From Doris montereyensis (Eukaryota > Mollusca > Gastropoda > Nudibranchia > Dorididae): a stretch of DNA of 64,000 bases. Shown in pieces: positions 45,079 to 54,190 of the stretch (position 1 is its first letter; each line of letters begins with the position of its first letter). The notes under the pieces are model-generated. The model was not told the origin of the DNA and did not search any database. It worked only from the letters and a program-made list of their open reading frames with translations. The DNA is taken from the NCBI GenBank assembly GCA_037039925.1, contig JAXRKP010000252.1, positions 251,901-315,900 of the forward strand. The letters are read 5' to 3'. The position numbers and the translations under genes are program-made.

Positions 45079-47392
45079 AAGAGAGGGGGGAAAGAAAGAG
45101 AGATAAAGACAGTCAGGAAGGCAGATACAGATAAAGACTAAGAGAGAGAAACAAGGTGAGGTAGAGATAGACGCACAGAGATTGAATCTAAATTTTTCAT
45201 TTTCAAAACAAATACATTTTATGTCGGGGATACCCTTAATCATCAAAATGAAAGTGAAATATTCGACAACGACAACAAAAATCACCTTCTGAAAATGATC
45301 CAGCACTGTCTGAACTATCATCCTGTGTGATTCAAAATCTCTGATGTCAAATGGCAGAACTAGCACGTCCTCATCTGCATCCTTCCCTGAATAGACAAGA
45401 GTAATCCAAAAGCATGAGACTTTAAACTACAGACTCAGACAGAGTTTCATAACTGGCTTACTCAGTGATCGGATTACCTTTTGCCTGGACAGCCTGTTTG
45501 GTTTGCCAGTCATTGCCCGATGGGTCAAAACTTACAAACGTTGCTTTCATTACTTGTGAGATGTAACAAACATCGACGGGAGGACTAAAGCAATTTAAAA
45601 CCTCAGTCCTGTCAGTACTGCTGTATGGATATGGAACTAGGAGGTACGGTAAATGAAAAAAAGACATAATGTTTGAGGCAAATCTTTGAGATAAGATGGC
45701 AACAACATGTAAGCAACAAACGCATACTGGAGTTTGCAAACACAAAAAAAAACAACAATAAGGCGGGGAGAAGAAGGTAGTCATGGATAGGCCATTTCCT
45801 AAGGAAGGACCCTGGGAATGATTGCGCTGCTGCCTTGGGATGAATTCCAGAAGGAAAGAGGGTCAAATAACGTCCAAAAACAACATGATGGAGAAAGAGA
45901 GGAATGAAAAGGAGTGGCTTTCCTGGTAAACCCCCCCCCCCAGAAGAGTAGCCCCTGGTAGAGAAAACTGGTGAGAACATGTTCAGGCCTGCCACACAGA
46001 GACTCTTTAAGTCTCTTCCAGTCCTTTTCTATTTTACCCTTCTCCAAGTGTCCGGTGGCCTATCCTGGTGTCATCTTCTCAGCGGATTCCATTGTAATGC
46101 TTGTCTTGTTATATGTGAAGGAGGCTTTTGCACAAAATATGTCCAATCCATCTCCATCATCTTTTCCCTAGAGTATTTTCAATGGTTTCGATTCGAATTC
46201 TTGCCCATAGTTCATCATTACTGGTTTTCTATATATTTCAAATAATATTCAATGCTCAGGATAATTTCAGTCAAACCTACTTGTCTTCAAACAAGCTGTC
46301 TTCACTCGCTCTAGCTCTTCACCTCTACGAGCCGATAAGACCAGTTTGCAACCTGCCTGAGCCAAAATGTGAGCCATGGCCTCTCCGGTTCCACTTGACG
46401 CACCAGTGATCCATACCACCTGACCTGATAATGAGCCTAAAAAGGGAAAAGAAGAAAGTTGTAACATAGTTACTTGTACTTTTGTAGGGGATTTCCCTCA
46501 GTAGAGGAGTTTATGACATAATCACTTCTAGTGTTTGTAAAATCCTTATTGCGATTGTCATTTTCTTCTTTCTTTTTGTCTTTTCTTTTAGCTTATTGTT
46601 GTTATGAGGCTTGCTCTGTTGATGAACATTGCGCAATGGGTCGTTGCACCAATGTCTCTATTAGTATTAGTTTCATCAAGCATTGTTTAGTGTTTATTTG
46701 TTTCTATGTCTCCTTGTTGCTTATGAAGGTTGGGCACACCTGGCCCATTTTCTATCTATTAGTATTATACCTTTCATATTCCTCTTCATTAGCAATGGGC
46801 CAACGGCAGTATCATTGCTCTTCATGTTTCATAAAAGTAGGCTGTAATAGATGTTATTGTTAGTAAACAGTGATTTATAAACACGATGACAATAACAAAA
46901 TGAACTGCCGGCTATGTCACCTTACTCAACGAAGATAAAAAACAATCATAATAATCACAGGTATGTCGTGGTCAAGAGCGGCAGCCTCATCAGCAGGGTG
47001 AGAAAACTATCGGTGCCACGTGTGTGGAAGCCTCGTACACAGGGGAACGAGATTATCGATCAATTTGAGGTCAGCCTTACAACAAGGGTTAAGTATTCAC
47101 CTGATGATGATTCAGAAACATAGAGTCTAGATCTTGATATAGATCTAGTTTTCAGGACAAATTGATTCTAAAAATAAAAAAGCATGAAATAAAATCTGGT
47201 ATGCGATTGTGAAGCTCAAAACGAAGACAATGCCAAGCTAAGAAGAGTTGAACAAATGTTTAAAATACCAATTTTATGGCCAAACTTTTCTTTCCACAAC
47301 AGTGTGAAATCTCCATCACATCGGCTGAAGATCAATATCAATATCAAAACAAGGCCAAGAGCAGCTAGAATGCAAAGCCCACAAATAAACAT
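43603..47392 (-). CDS. DHRS7: DHRS7-type short-chain dehydrogenase/reductase (5' four exons)
   Basis: Four exons join in consistent phases: 47392-47269 (membrane anchor), 46436-46281 (cofactor site), 45386-45286 and 43795-43603. The protein starts [20 protein letters not shown], then [16 protein letters not shown], the DHRS7 pattern of a hydrophobic anchor followed by [19 protein letters not shown] is the Rossmann T-G-x3-G-x-G loop, [10 protein letters not shown] the acidic adenine-binding site, and ILINNAG the SDR N-N-A-G. DHRS7 proteins are endoplasmic-reticulum reductases of retinal and steroid-like carbonyl compounds; the substrate here is unknown. The exon with Y-x-x-x-K and the C-terminus are not found. 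Where the family has S-x-x-G, the sequence reads N-L-S-G. Confidence 0.75.
43965..44340 (+). repeat. Dispersed repeat family F, uninterrupted copy
   Basis: GTTGGATTATGATTTTTCTT, GAACTTTGACTGTGGTTAAC, AGATCTAGTAACAATAAAAT, then TTTTGTGGATCGAAG and GAGCTTGTGGGTGCAGTGGT. The second copy, at 53960-57190, carries the hAT element after AGTAAC. Confidence 0.9.
44345..44535. repeat. Degenerate short tandem repeat (AAGAACACTGATTATA-like)
   Basis: Roughly 15-16 bp units of AAGAAYACYGATTATA with many substitutions. Confidence 0.7.
44680..44825. repeat. 22-bp tandem repeat, about 7 units
   Basis: CGTTTATGAGATTTAAGTTG, then TA, repeated; one unit is 23 bp. Confidence 0.95.
44965..45075. repeat. (GA)n microsatellite
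   Basis: A pure GA tract of about 80 bp with a GA-rich left flank, in a DHRS7 intron. Confidence 0.95.
45286..45386 (-). CDS. DHRS7: DHRS7 exon 3
   Basis: Acceptor TATTCAG|GG, then [20 protein letters not shown] and [13 protein letters not shown], donor CAGAAG|GTGATT. D-I-R-D is the position contacting the adenine ring in SDRs. Phase 1 in, phase 0 out. Confidence 0.8.
45500..45960 (+). mobile_element. Decayed RTE-type LINE 3' fragment in DHRS7 intron
   Basis: Plus-strand remnants [15 protein letters not shown] (the L-L-Y-G-S-E-T motif) and [20 protein letters not shown] followed, after a stop, by IPEGKR..RPKTT. These match the G-H-x-L-R-K and P-E-G-K-R-x-R-G-R-P segments of the clade. Several stops; inactive. 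Confidence 0.75.
46281..46436 (-). CDS. DHRS7: DHRS7 exon 2
   Basis: Acceptor CTTTTTAG|GC, then [40 protein letters not shown] and [11 protein letters not shown], donor GACAA|GTAGGT. It contains the nucleotide-binding glycine motif and S-A-R-R at the end of beta-2, which in SDRs favours NADP(H). Phase 1 at both ends. Confidence 0.85.
46565..46840 (+). repeat. Internal duplication inside DHRS7 intron 1
   Basis: GTTGTTATGAGGCTTGCTC..CAATGGGTCGTTGCACC..TCTATTAGTATTAG and CTTGTTGCTTATGAAGGTTG..TATCTATTAGTATTATAC share order and spacing. Confidence 0.4.
46961..47123 (+). CDS. Candidate exon nested antisense in DHRS7 intron 1
   Basis: Acceptor TAATCACAG|GTATG precedes the frame [40 protein letters not shown] and [13 protein letters not shown] with stop. 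GC is near 50%, above the surrounding introns. No homologue is recognised and no partner exon was found. Confidence 0.3.
47269..47392 (-). CDS. DHRS7: DHRS7 exon 1 (start codon and membrane anchor)
   Basis: ATG at 47392; [20 protein letters not shown], then [20 protein letters not shown] and I, donor AAATTG|GTATTT (phase 1). A single N-terminal membrane segment is followed by the D-G-D-x-T-L-L-W element of DHRS7. Confidence 0.75.
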
Positions 47393-48340
47393 ATCTGTTG
47401 AATAAAAAGAAAATGCAATTGAAATAAAATTATTCACTTAGAATGGGGAGAAAAGGGGGGACAAAATGCATTTCTAAAACAAAAACCACAGGGTGTTGTT
47501 AATAAGATCAGATTCATAACACTTCCACTAACACAAGAAGACACTCTATGAAGTATGACTGCACGCTAGATCTAGATTCTTAGATTGACAGATTGATCTA
47601 GCACTCACCAATCAAGTGCACCACTGACCCTAGATTATTTAATAATAAAGATGTCTAGCCTAGGACTGTATAATATTGAAGTGATAAAAAAAAAAAAAAC
47701 CTTCCTTACTGACTAGATCTAGATCTAGTAGATCTTGCTCTTGTTCTTAATTTCTAGATGTACTAAATATCGATTTAATAGTAATAGTACAACATACTAT
47801 TGAGCCTCGATATATTATATAGCTCTAGGTCTATCTAAACCTTTTTTGTGTGTGTCCTATCATAAGAGGACACTCACACACACACTGTTTGCACAATCTC
47901 GGCTTTCGACTTTCGACCTTTCAACTCTCAACTCTCTCTCACTCTCAGGCGATGATTTGACTTGACCTTGACACATGCCATTAAACGCAAGGGAGAGCAC
48001 TGTCATAATACACATTGTTGATGTTGACAGTGACGACGTGACGAGTGATGGATAGGGCAGCTGACTTTCGTAATCTTCTTAGAATTTTGGTATCGATCTA
48101 GAATCTAGATCTAACTCTGTTCTAATTTGTCATCAAATTCAAAGCTAGCATCACATGGATTGTACTGTACACGACTTATACTAGATCTAGATCTAGATCT
48201 AGTAACTAGATTCTAGTACTACTAATAGCATTTTGATCCAGATATCGAGGTCGTCCTTTCATCCATATCTAGATCTAGAGATGAATTATAGTCTAGATTC
48301 ATTCTAAACCTGGGCCCTACTTTTCTTTACAGTAAAAAAG
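47393..48340. promoter_or_regulatory. Head-to-head intergenic region, DHRS7 / sulfite-oxidase-like
   Basis: About 950 bp separates the two divergent start codons. It contains TGACGACGTGACGAGTGA (48029-48046, CRE-like TGACG repeats), TCTAGATCTAGA clusters and an A-run at 47687. A bidirectional promoter is inferred from geometry only. Confidence 0.35.
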
Positions 48341-48590
48341 ATGATGAATCACTATAGAACAATTATATCAAGATATGTCTTTAATAGTAATAGACTACAT
48401 TCATGCAAATTGACAATACCAGTGACCTCAAATTCAAACTGTGTTGTTAACTTTACAAATCATGCGCGTTCAGCCAGTTCATTTCCTAATCAGCGCAGTG
48501 AAAGTACCCAGGATAGCAGAACAGAGTTTCCATCAAGATCAAGAAGGGGTCTCACATGGGCAGCCTTGTCAGCTGGTTTCACTTTAGCCG
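48341..48590 (+). CDS. Sulfite-oxidase-like exon 1 (mitochondrial leader)
   Basis: MMNHYRTIISRYVFNSNRLH begins an Arg/Ser/Asn-rich, acid-poor leader; it ends SRSRRGLTWAALSAGFTLA at the donor TAGCCG|GTAAGA (phase 1). The last hydrophobic run continues as VGIVAYEKHRR in exon 2, the position of the membrane stop before the b5 domain in animal SUOX. Confidence 0.65.
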
Positions 48591-50128
48591 GTAAGAATTC
48601 ATGTGATGTAGATCAGATAGATAGATATATATCTATAATCTATATAGAAAATAGATCTCTATTCTCTAGATCATTAGTGATGCGCGCTCCTTAAAAATCG
48701 ATGTCCCATTTGACTTGTTCCAGAAATGAATGTAGGTTTAGACCTAGATCTAGATCTAGATCTAATTAAAAGAAAGTGGCTAGGTGATGTTTATCATACT
48801 AATCAGTATTAACTATTAGATATAGATTCTCCCTAAGTTTTGTTATTGAGTATTAGAGTATCTAAAATATTCTATCTTATGACTTTTATTCAGGGGAAAG
48901 CCCCCTCTTTGTTTTTAAGTAGGTTCTTGTATCATCAGGGGATGACTCCCTGAACCCCTCCCCATCCCTTTCTTTCTCCCCTGGGTTTTTACTTAATCAG
49001 GGGGAAGACCCCTTGAACCCGCAAATTATTCCTATCTGGCCAACCATTTCTGGGTCAAACAGGACATCAATTGTTAAGGAGTACCAAAAGATGGATTTAG
49101 ATCAAGATTATTGTTCGTTTTGCCTCATGAAACATCATGCATCCTATACCGTGCTGTCTGGCATGTAGAGTAAGATTCACTGCTAACGGCATCTAAGCTA
49201 GATGATGACCATTAATTGCTTGGGTGTCTTGCAGGAAGAAAGAGTTTGTCGTCAACTGTCAGCACCTATTATTATAGCTGAGAGGTGAGTCTTGTTCATA
49301 TAATAAATATACAGAAATCTCTGTTGGTTGAAAAACCTTCATATATATTTGAACTTTATGAAAAAAGACATGTCTTGACATCTTGATAAATGTGATATAA
49401 CTAAATACAGACGATTGAATTATTTCCCTTATCGAAGACTAGAAGTGTTCATCTCCATAGCTGTATAGTATTTGTATATTAAGGTAAGATTTATTTCTGT
49501 AGTGCTAATATTGCTAAATTCACGACAAGTGGAGAATCAAGAATAAAAGCTCATGCATAAGAGGCAAGAGGTCAGTATGGTCTACATCTTGAAAAAAAGA
49601 AGCTTTGTAGCTGAACTGTAGTGTTGTGAACTTGTAGTCACAATGACACTGGTTCAAGCCCCATGGCTGGCACAGATCGGTTTTTTCGCAACGTTGTACT
49701 CTTAGGAAAGGTATTTCATTCTTCTTTCCTCATGTATGAATGATTACTCAGCTATAGGTAGAGAAGATCCTGTCAGAGTTTTAGTATGGAAAGCATAACA
49801 GGCTTGTGTGCTGTATGCTGCCGTTATCAAATGAAGTGCCGTATTGGTCAAAATTTTGACAAATTCACTTTCTTAACATTTTCAGATACTTCGTGCCCTG
49901 AAAATACTGATTAATCTACCCATATCAGCAAAATTTAAAAACCCTGAAAAACAATAGAAATATGAGCTGTTTAAATTTCGAAGAGTGCCCCATATTTTGG
50001 CATGTCTCGCTATAAAACGAACTGCTGTATCCGTTCAATTATCAAATGAACTGCCGTATATGTGTCTCAATTACCAAACGAACTGCCGTATGTGTGTCTC
50101 GGTCACCAAATGAAGTGCTGTATGTCGA

Positions 50129-50171
<43 letters not shown>

Positions 50172-53100
50172 TTTTTTTGCATAACAGTAAAACTCTAATT
50201 CATATATTTGTGTGTGCAGAATTTGAGTTCTGTATGATTGAAGGATGTGAAGTAATTTTTTTCTAACTGTTAATGATATTTTGAACTTTCAAAAACAAAT
50301 TATCTGATTTAATTATACCATTTCCATAAACATTTCTTCTTGTTTGGTTTCTTTTTAGTTTTTACTTTTTCCGCCCAGCTAATGAAAATAGAATGTATAT
50401 TGACATTTTGACATTTCCTGTCAAAAAGGTTGGAAACCCATGAACAATTCCCTTATATGCAGACACCTAATTATAATTAAATAGAATAATTTATGTATTT
50501 TGGCCTCTACGTTTTTAAACGAAGTGCAGTAAGCGTTATATTACGTAATCCACTACGGTCAGACGGTTGCTTGTTTATTTGAAAACGTCTATGTCACAGG
50601 GCAATAGTTTGGTGTGCTTAGTTTGGTACATGAGTGTAGTATATATATTTAAGAGACCGACCAAAACACGTTTTTCTTGATTGCGGCTAAATGAGGAGAT
50701 CTAGTCCGGCTGCACATATGGCACTTCATTTGATAACGGCAGTATGCTCCCCAGAGGAGTTGAGAAGGACTGAATGAAAAAGCCTGCTGGGGGATACCTG
50801 ATGTAAAGTTGGTGAGCCTGCACTTGTGCGGGGATACAGATTATAAATCTATCTTTAACTTTAAAAGTACTTTTGTTGGATTTTTGTCTGTATTTGCTGG
50901 GCCCCAAATTTGATATTTTTGCACGAAATAAAGAAATTGTCATTCTACCTTTTCTTTTAGTTGGTATTGTTGCTTATGAGAAGCACAGGCGAACTAAAAC
51001 AGAAAACAGCACTGTTGGGAGTGCCTCGTCTTCGCTTGACTCTGGCCAAGTTCTCTGTTAGCATTGGAAGACAGCAAGATTATCCCTGAAAGTTGAAGCC
51101 AGGCCTTCCGACATACACCCTGGAGGAAGTCTCCAAGCACGTTACAAAGGACACAGGAATTTGGGTTATTTACAAAAATGGAGTTTATGACATCACAGAT
51201 TACGTCAAACTCCATCCGGGAGGAAACATTATCTTGATGTCGGCTGGAAAAGCGATGGAGCCGTTCTGGGAAAAACACAATATGCACTATAACGACGTGG
51301 TCTACGAGATGTTGGAGTATTTCAGAATCGGAAACATCACTGAAGTGACCAAGGTAAATGAAAGCCCTGACTCGGAAATCAAGGCATGGATGATGCCGGA
51401 AAAAAAAATGCTTGGAAATGGCCATTGGCAAGTCTAGATCTATTTCAATGGAAAATTTAACGAAAGACTTTCCTAAGAAAACAGTTGTAACAGCCGTCAA
51501 ATGTTCAAGCAGTAAAACGGAGAAGAAAGAAATGAAATGGAGTGGCGTAGCTCTAGGTGACTTGATCAGGTGCAGGGTGTGGATCTGGACAACGTTAAAC
51601 ATAAGTTCCTGGTTTTTGAAAGCCTGCAGAAGAAGCCAGATAACACGATGCACGCTTCTCTTTTTCCAATGGAAATGGCCAGGTCGTTAAAAGAGGATAT
51701 CCTGATTGCCTATGAGGTCAACGATGTTGAGCCTATTCCACCGCTTCAAGGTCATCCTTTCAGAGTTATTGTGAAAGGACACGGTGGAGGCAAGCAGGTT
51801 TGTTTTTTTAACTTTAGATTTTATTTTTATTTTATCGAGGATACCCAGCTGGGATATATATGTATACATTCGGTTCATCATATAGTGGTGATGAAAACCA
51901 TCCATGCTGATCTTGGTAATCAAGCTTTTACTACTCTTCATAAAAAAAAAGTCGAGAAAGAATTTTACTACATATTATTATTAATATTATTCTATCATGA
52001 GTGCTTTGATTGAAAGCATAACGACATTCTGCATGATTGAATGGAAAGTTAATACAAAGCAGGCCAATTAGCCAGCAATGAGTTTCTTACACTTCAATGA
52101 ATTGTTTAAATATTAGATTTTTTTTTTTTTTTTAATCGTACATATTCTCTCTGACCACTATCAGTATCACCCCTGGCATCCAAGATAAACATATCTGACT
52201 GATCTGGTAGACACATCCTAATTATTTATTATTAATTAAGTGTAACACAAAAAAATTCAAATTTTGGGCCCACAGCAAATAAATTTAAACACGAAAATCC
52301 AACAGAGGTGCTTGTCACAAAATTGGCGAGCAATTTCTTTCCTTCTCAGCTCCCCTTTTCTGGAACTCCCTCCCAGAACACATATCAGACTCATTGATAA
52401 TCTTTAGAGTGTTTCAAATCTTGTTTGAAATTCTACCTTTTCAATATGTGACGACAACCATTATTATTTGAGTCTATTTTATTAGCCCTGATAAATGCCC
52501 ACGTCTTAATACTCCCCCCATCCTTCTGGCCACCCTCACTCACTACCATAATATTGGTATCACTTTTTATTTACAATACATGCCTTGGTATACTTAGATG
52601 CATTAAATTAATAGATTAGTTCAACGAAAACATTTTTATTTCAAATACAACAAATAAGCCAGGGATCTGTCAAAGTTGAAATCCTAATCAATGTTCAGGA
52701 CTATGAAGGTGCTCATAATCATCTTCTTCTTCGAAGGAATCGTCCGTACCTGTCTCTCCTTCACTGAAACTTAAAGCGATCCTGGTGAGGGCGTTGTCCT
52801 GCGAATCATCCGCAAGACGGCGTGCGCCGGCAGTGAACTCCACGAAGTTGTCTTTCTCATCGTATTGATTATTGATTTGATTTACCCACACCTACAACTA
52901 AGGTGATCTCTGGGATTTTGGTAGGATTTTAAATTTTGCCCAGACTGGCCTGTAAACAGCCAAGGGATCTTTAATGCGTACAGTGTTGTGGTCTGCATAC
53001 GGGACCCCTTTTGTCGTCCGTCTCCTATGGTATTAGATGTCGATCCAATCTACCTGGACCAAGGGGGTAGATTTGACTAAAAAAAATCGAGAAAATGTTT

Positions 53101-53860
53101 CAACCGTTGGCGGGGCTTGAACCCGCTACCTTTTTGGTTGAGAGGCCGATACCTTGCCTCTGGACTACTGAGTCTCCTCACAACTATGGAATAAATTGTC
53201 CAGAGTTCCATCTACTGCATTTGAAGTGCTGCATTTTTATTTTGGGGAAACTTGATCTCACGTCTTCAGGGGCTACAACTTTCACATCCCTATGCTTTTT
53301 GATCCAAATATATACAAAACTTTTATAGGCGGGCAGTGGATGTAAGGTTTTATGAACTGTCATTATCGGTACTATCACTCAGTATCATCATTGAGCAAAG
53401 CAAGCGTTGTCGGCATAATGTGGAGATTTGACTTTAATAGATTTCTGATATTTTTGAGTGTTAATTAGGACAGATACGGTTGTGTATGTATTTCATCTTA
53501 CTGTTTCCACTAAATTTACCCTTATACAGTAGTCGCTGGATAAACGCATGCCCTTTGGGCGCAGGAAAAATCGTGTTTTTATGTATACAGACCATGGGTT
53601 TATGAGAACACTTTTATTATAAAGTAAAAATTTGGTCAGCAGATGTAGGGGTGTGACTGTGATTGTATGCAGAGTGCTTTTATGAAGTCTGCTTTTATCC
53701 AGCGACCACTGTATCACCGCATGTGGTGGATTGGGTACATTGTGTAATGAAATTCATTGATTGTTTTTTTTTTTTTTCTCCATCTGTCTCATGACATTGA
53801 CAGGTGAAATGGTTGCATCGGATCCGCTTCAGCACCAAGGAAGAAGACGCAACACACTGA
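48341..53860 (+). CDS. Sulfite-oxidase-derived gene, frameshifted and shortened
   Basis: Three exons with canonical splice sites and matching phases (48341-48590, 50961-51797, 53804-53860). The order is an Arg-rich, acid-poor mitochondrial leader, membrane segment, cytochrome b5 domain (heme H-P-G-G), then part of the molybdenum-cofactor domain. Sulfite oxidase normally oxidises sulfite to sulfate in the mitochondrial intermembrane space and is about 500 residues long. Here the molybdenum domain lacks about 60 residues at its start and about 20 after the cofactor Cys, the dimerisation domain is absent, and the last exon stops 19 codons in. At least four frame changes occur in exon 2. It is most likely a pseudogene; sequence errors could account for some shifts but not for the deletions. 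Confidence 0.65.
49620..49805 (+). repeat. Possible divergent SINE (tRNA-like)
   Basis: CTGGTTCAAGCCCCATGG resembles a B box, followed by GTACTCTTAGGAAAGGTATT and CAGCTATAGGTAGAG. The similarity to SINE-B is weak. Confidence 0.35.
49818..50742. mobile_element. Non-autonomous DNA transposon with 27-bp TIRs
   Basis: The left end starts CTGCCGTTATCAAATGAAGT; the right end is its reverse complement with 26 of 27 bases identical. TATG lies directly outside both ends (49814-49817, 50743-50746). Direct variants of AAATGAAGTGCCGTAT recur inside near the left end (50015-50115), with a shorter one at 50517, and a (GA)n tract lies at 50125-50167. No transposase frame. It lies in intron 1 of the sulfite-oxidase-like gene. 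Confidence 0.8.
50961..51797 (+). pseudogene. Sulfite-oxidase-like exon 2 (cytochrome b5 and partial Moco domain)
   Basis: Acceptor TCTTTTAG|TTGGTA. After GIVAYEKHRRTKTENSTVG the frame meets TAG at 51059. The b5 domain (51093-51350) is intact: LPTYTLEEVSKHVTKDTGIW, then VYDITDYVKLHPGGNII (axial His in HPGG) and FWEKHNMHYNDVV. A shift near 51430 leads into SMENLTKDFPKKTVVTAVKC, retaining a Cys where SUOX has the Moco-ligand C-A-G-N-R-R, but without the arginines. A compensating shift near 51567 restores the first frame for GVDLDNVKHKFLVFESLQKK, MARSLKEDILIAYEVNDVEP and HPFRVIVKGHGGGKQ. Donor AAGCAG|GTTTGT. Confidence 0.7.
51798..52680. other. Intron of sulfite-oxidase-like gene
   Basis: A poly-T run (52120-52133) is present; nothing else is recognised. 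Confidence 0.3.
52688..52868 (-). CDS. Candidate C-terminal exon, minus strand, next to a SINE
   Basis: The frame YDEKDNFVEFTAGARRLADD, SQDNALTRIALSFSEGETGT and DDSFEEEDDYEHLHSPEH ends with a stop. GC is clearly above the flanks, with many CpGs, and the end is acidic like a natural C-terminus. Immediately upstream (minus) is the SINE-A tail, with no acceptor visible. The coding sequence was therefore either interrupted by the SINE or starts at a cryptic site. The family is not recognised. Confidence 0.35.
52869..53180 (-). repeat. SINE-A copy, full length
   Basis: Tail TTGATTTGATTTACCCACAC, body AAACAGCCAAGGGATCTTTA, head GGGCTTGAACCCGCTACC and CTGGACTACTGAGTC. Confidence 0.9.
53184..53320 (-). 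CDS. Candidate coding segment on the other side of the SINE
   Basis: The minus strand reads KKHRDVKVVAPEDVRSSFPK, then IKMQHFKCSRWNSGQFIP before a stop at the SINE junction. Together with 52868-52688 it could be one exon split by the SINE. No family is recognised. Confidence 0.25.
53804..53860 (+). CDS. Sulfite-oxidase-like terminal exon
   Basis: After poly-T and CATTGACAG|GTGAAA it reads VKWLHRIRFSTKEEDATH and TGA. V-K-W-L-x-R-I follows G-H/K-x in SUOX right before the dimerisation domain; here the protein ends 18 residues later. Confidence 0.6.
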   Translation: MKWLHRIRFSTKEEDATH

Positions 53861-53959
53861 CCTTTCACTTTCACCTCGAGGTTCCTTCATCAGAAGTCGT
53901 TATACTATACTAAGTAGACTCTACTGTTTGTTACTAAGCAGATTTCGACTTTATAATAA

Positions 53960-54190
53960 TATTACATTACCCAAGCATGTCCGAAAATAATGTTGGATTA
54001 TGATTTCTCTTTATCATCAAGCTGGGTCTCTTGAACTTTGACTACGGTTAACTCAGAAACCATTGTATCAGTTACGTGTGATATATCAAGTACGATTATT
54101 AGATAAAATTAGTACTCGATACTGAAACAACGCTGGCTTTTCATTGTGATGACCGGAAATGGAGAAATTAGATCTAGTAGTAGTAGTAAC
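53960..54190 (+). repeat. Dispersed repeat family F, copy 2 left part
   Basis: TGTTGGATTATGATTTCTCT, TTGAACTTTGACTACGGTTA, ACTCAGAAACCATTGTATCA, then GAAATTAGATCTAG, interrupted at AGTAAC by the hAT element. Confidence 0.9.

Noticed and set aside
46531..46863. Cysteine-rich secreted peptide ([17 protein letters not shown])
   Set aside because: The frame starts at GTG, no ATG or exon partner was found, and the stretch is an internal duplication of intronic sequence.
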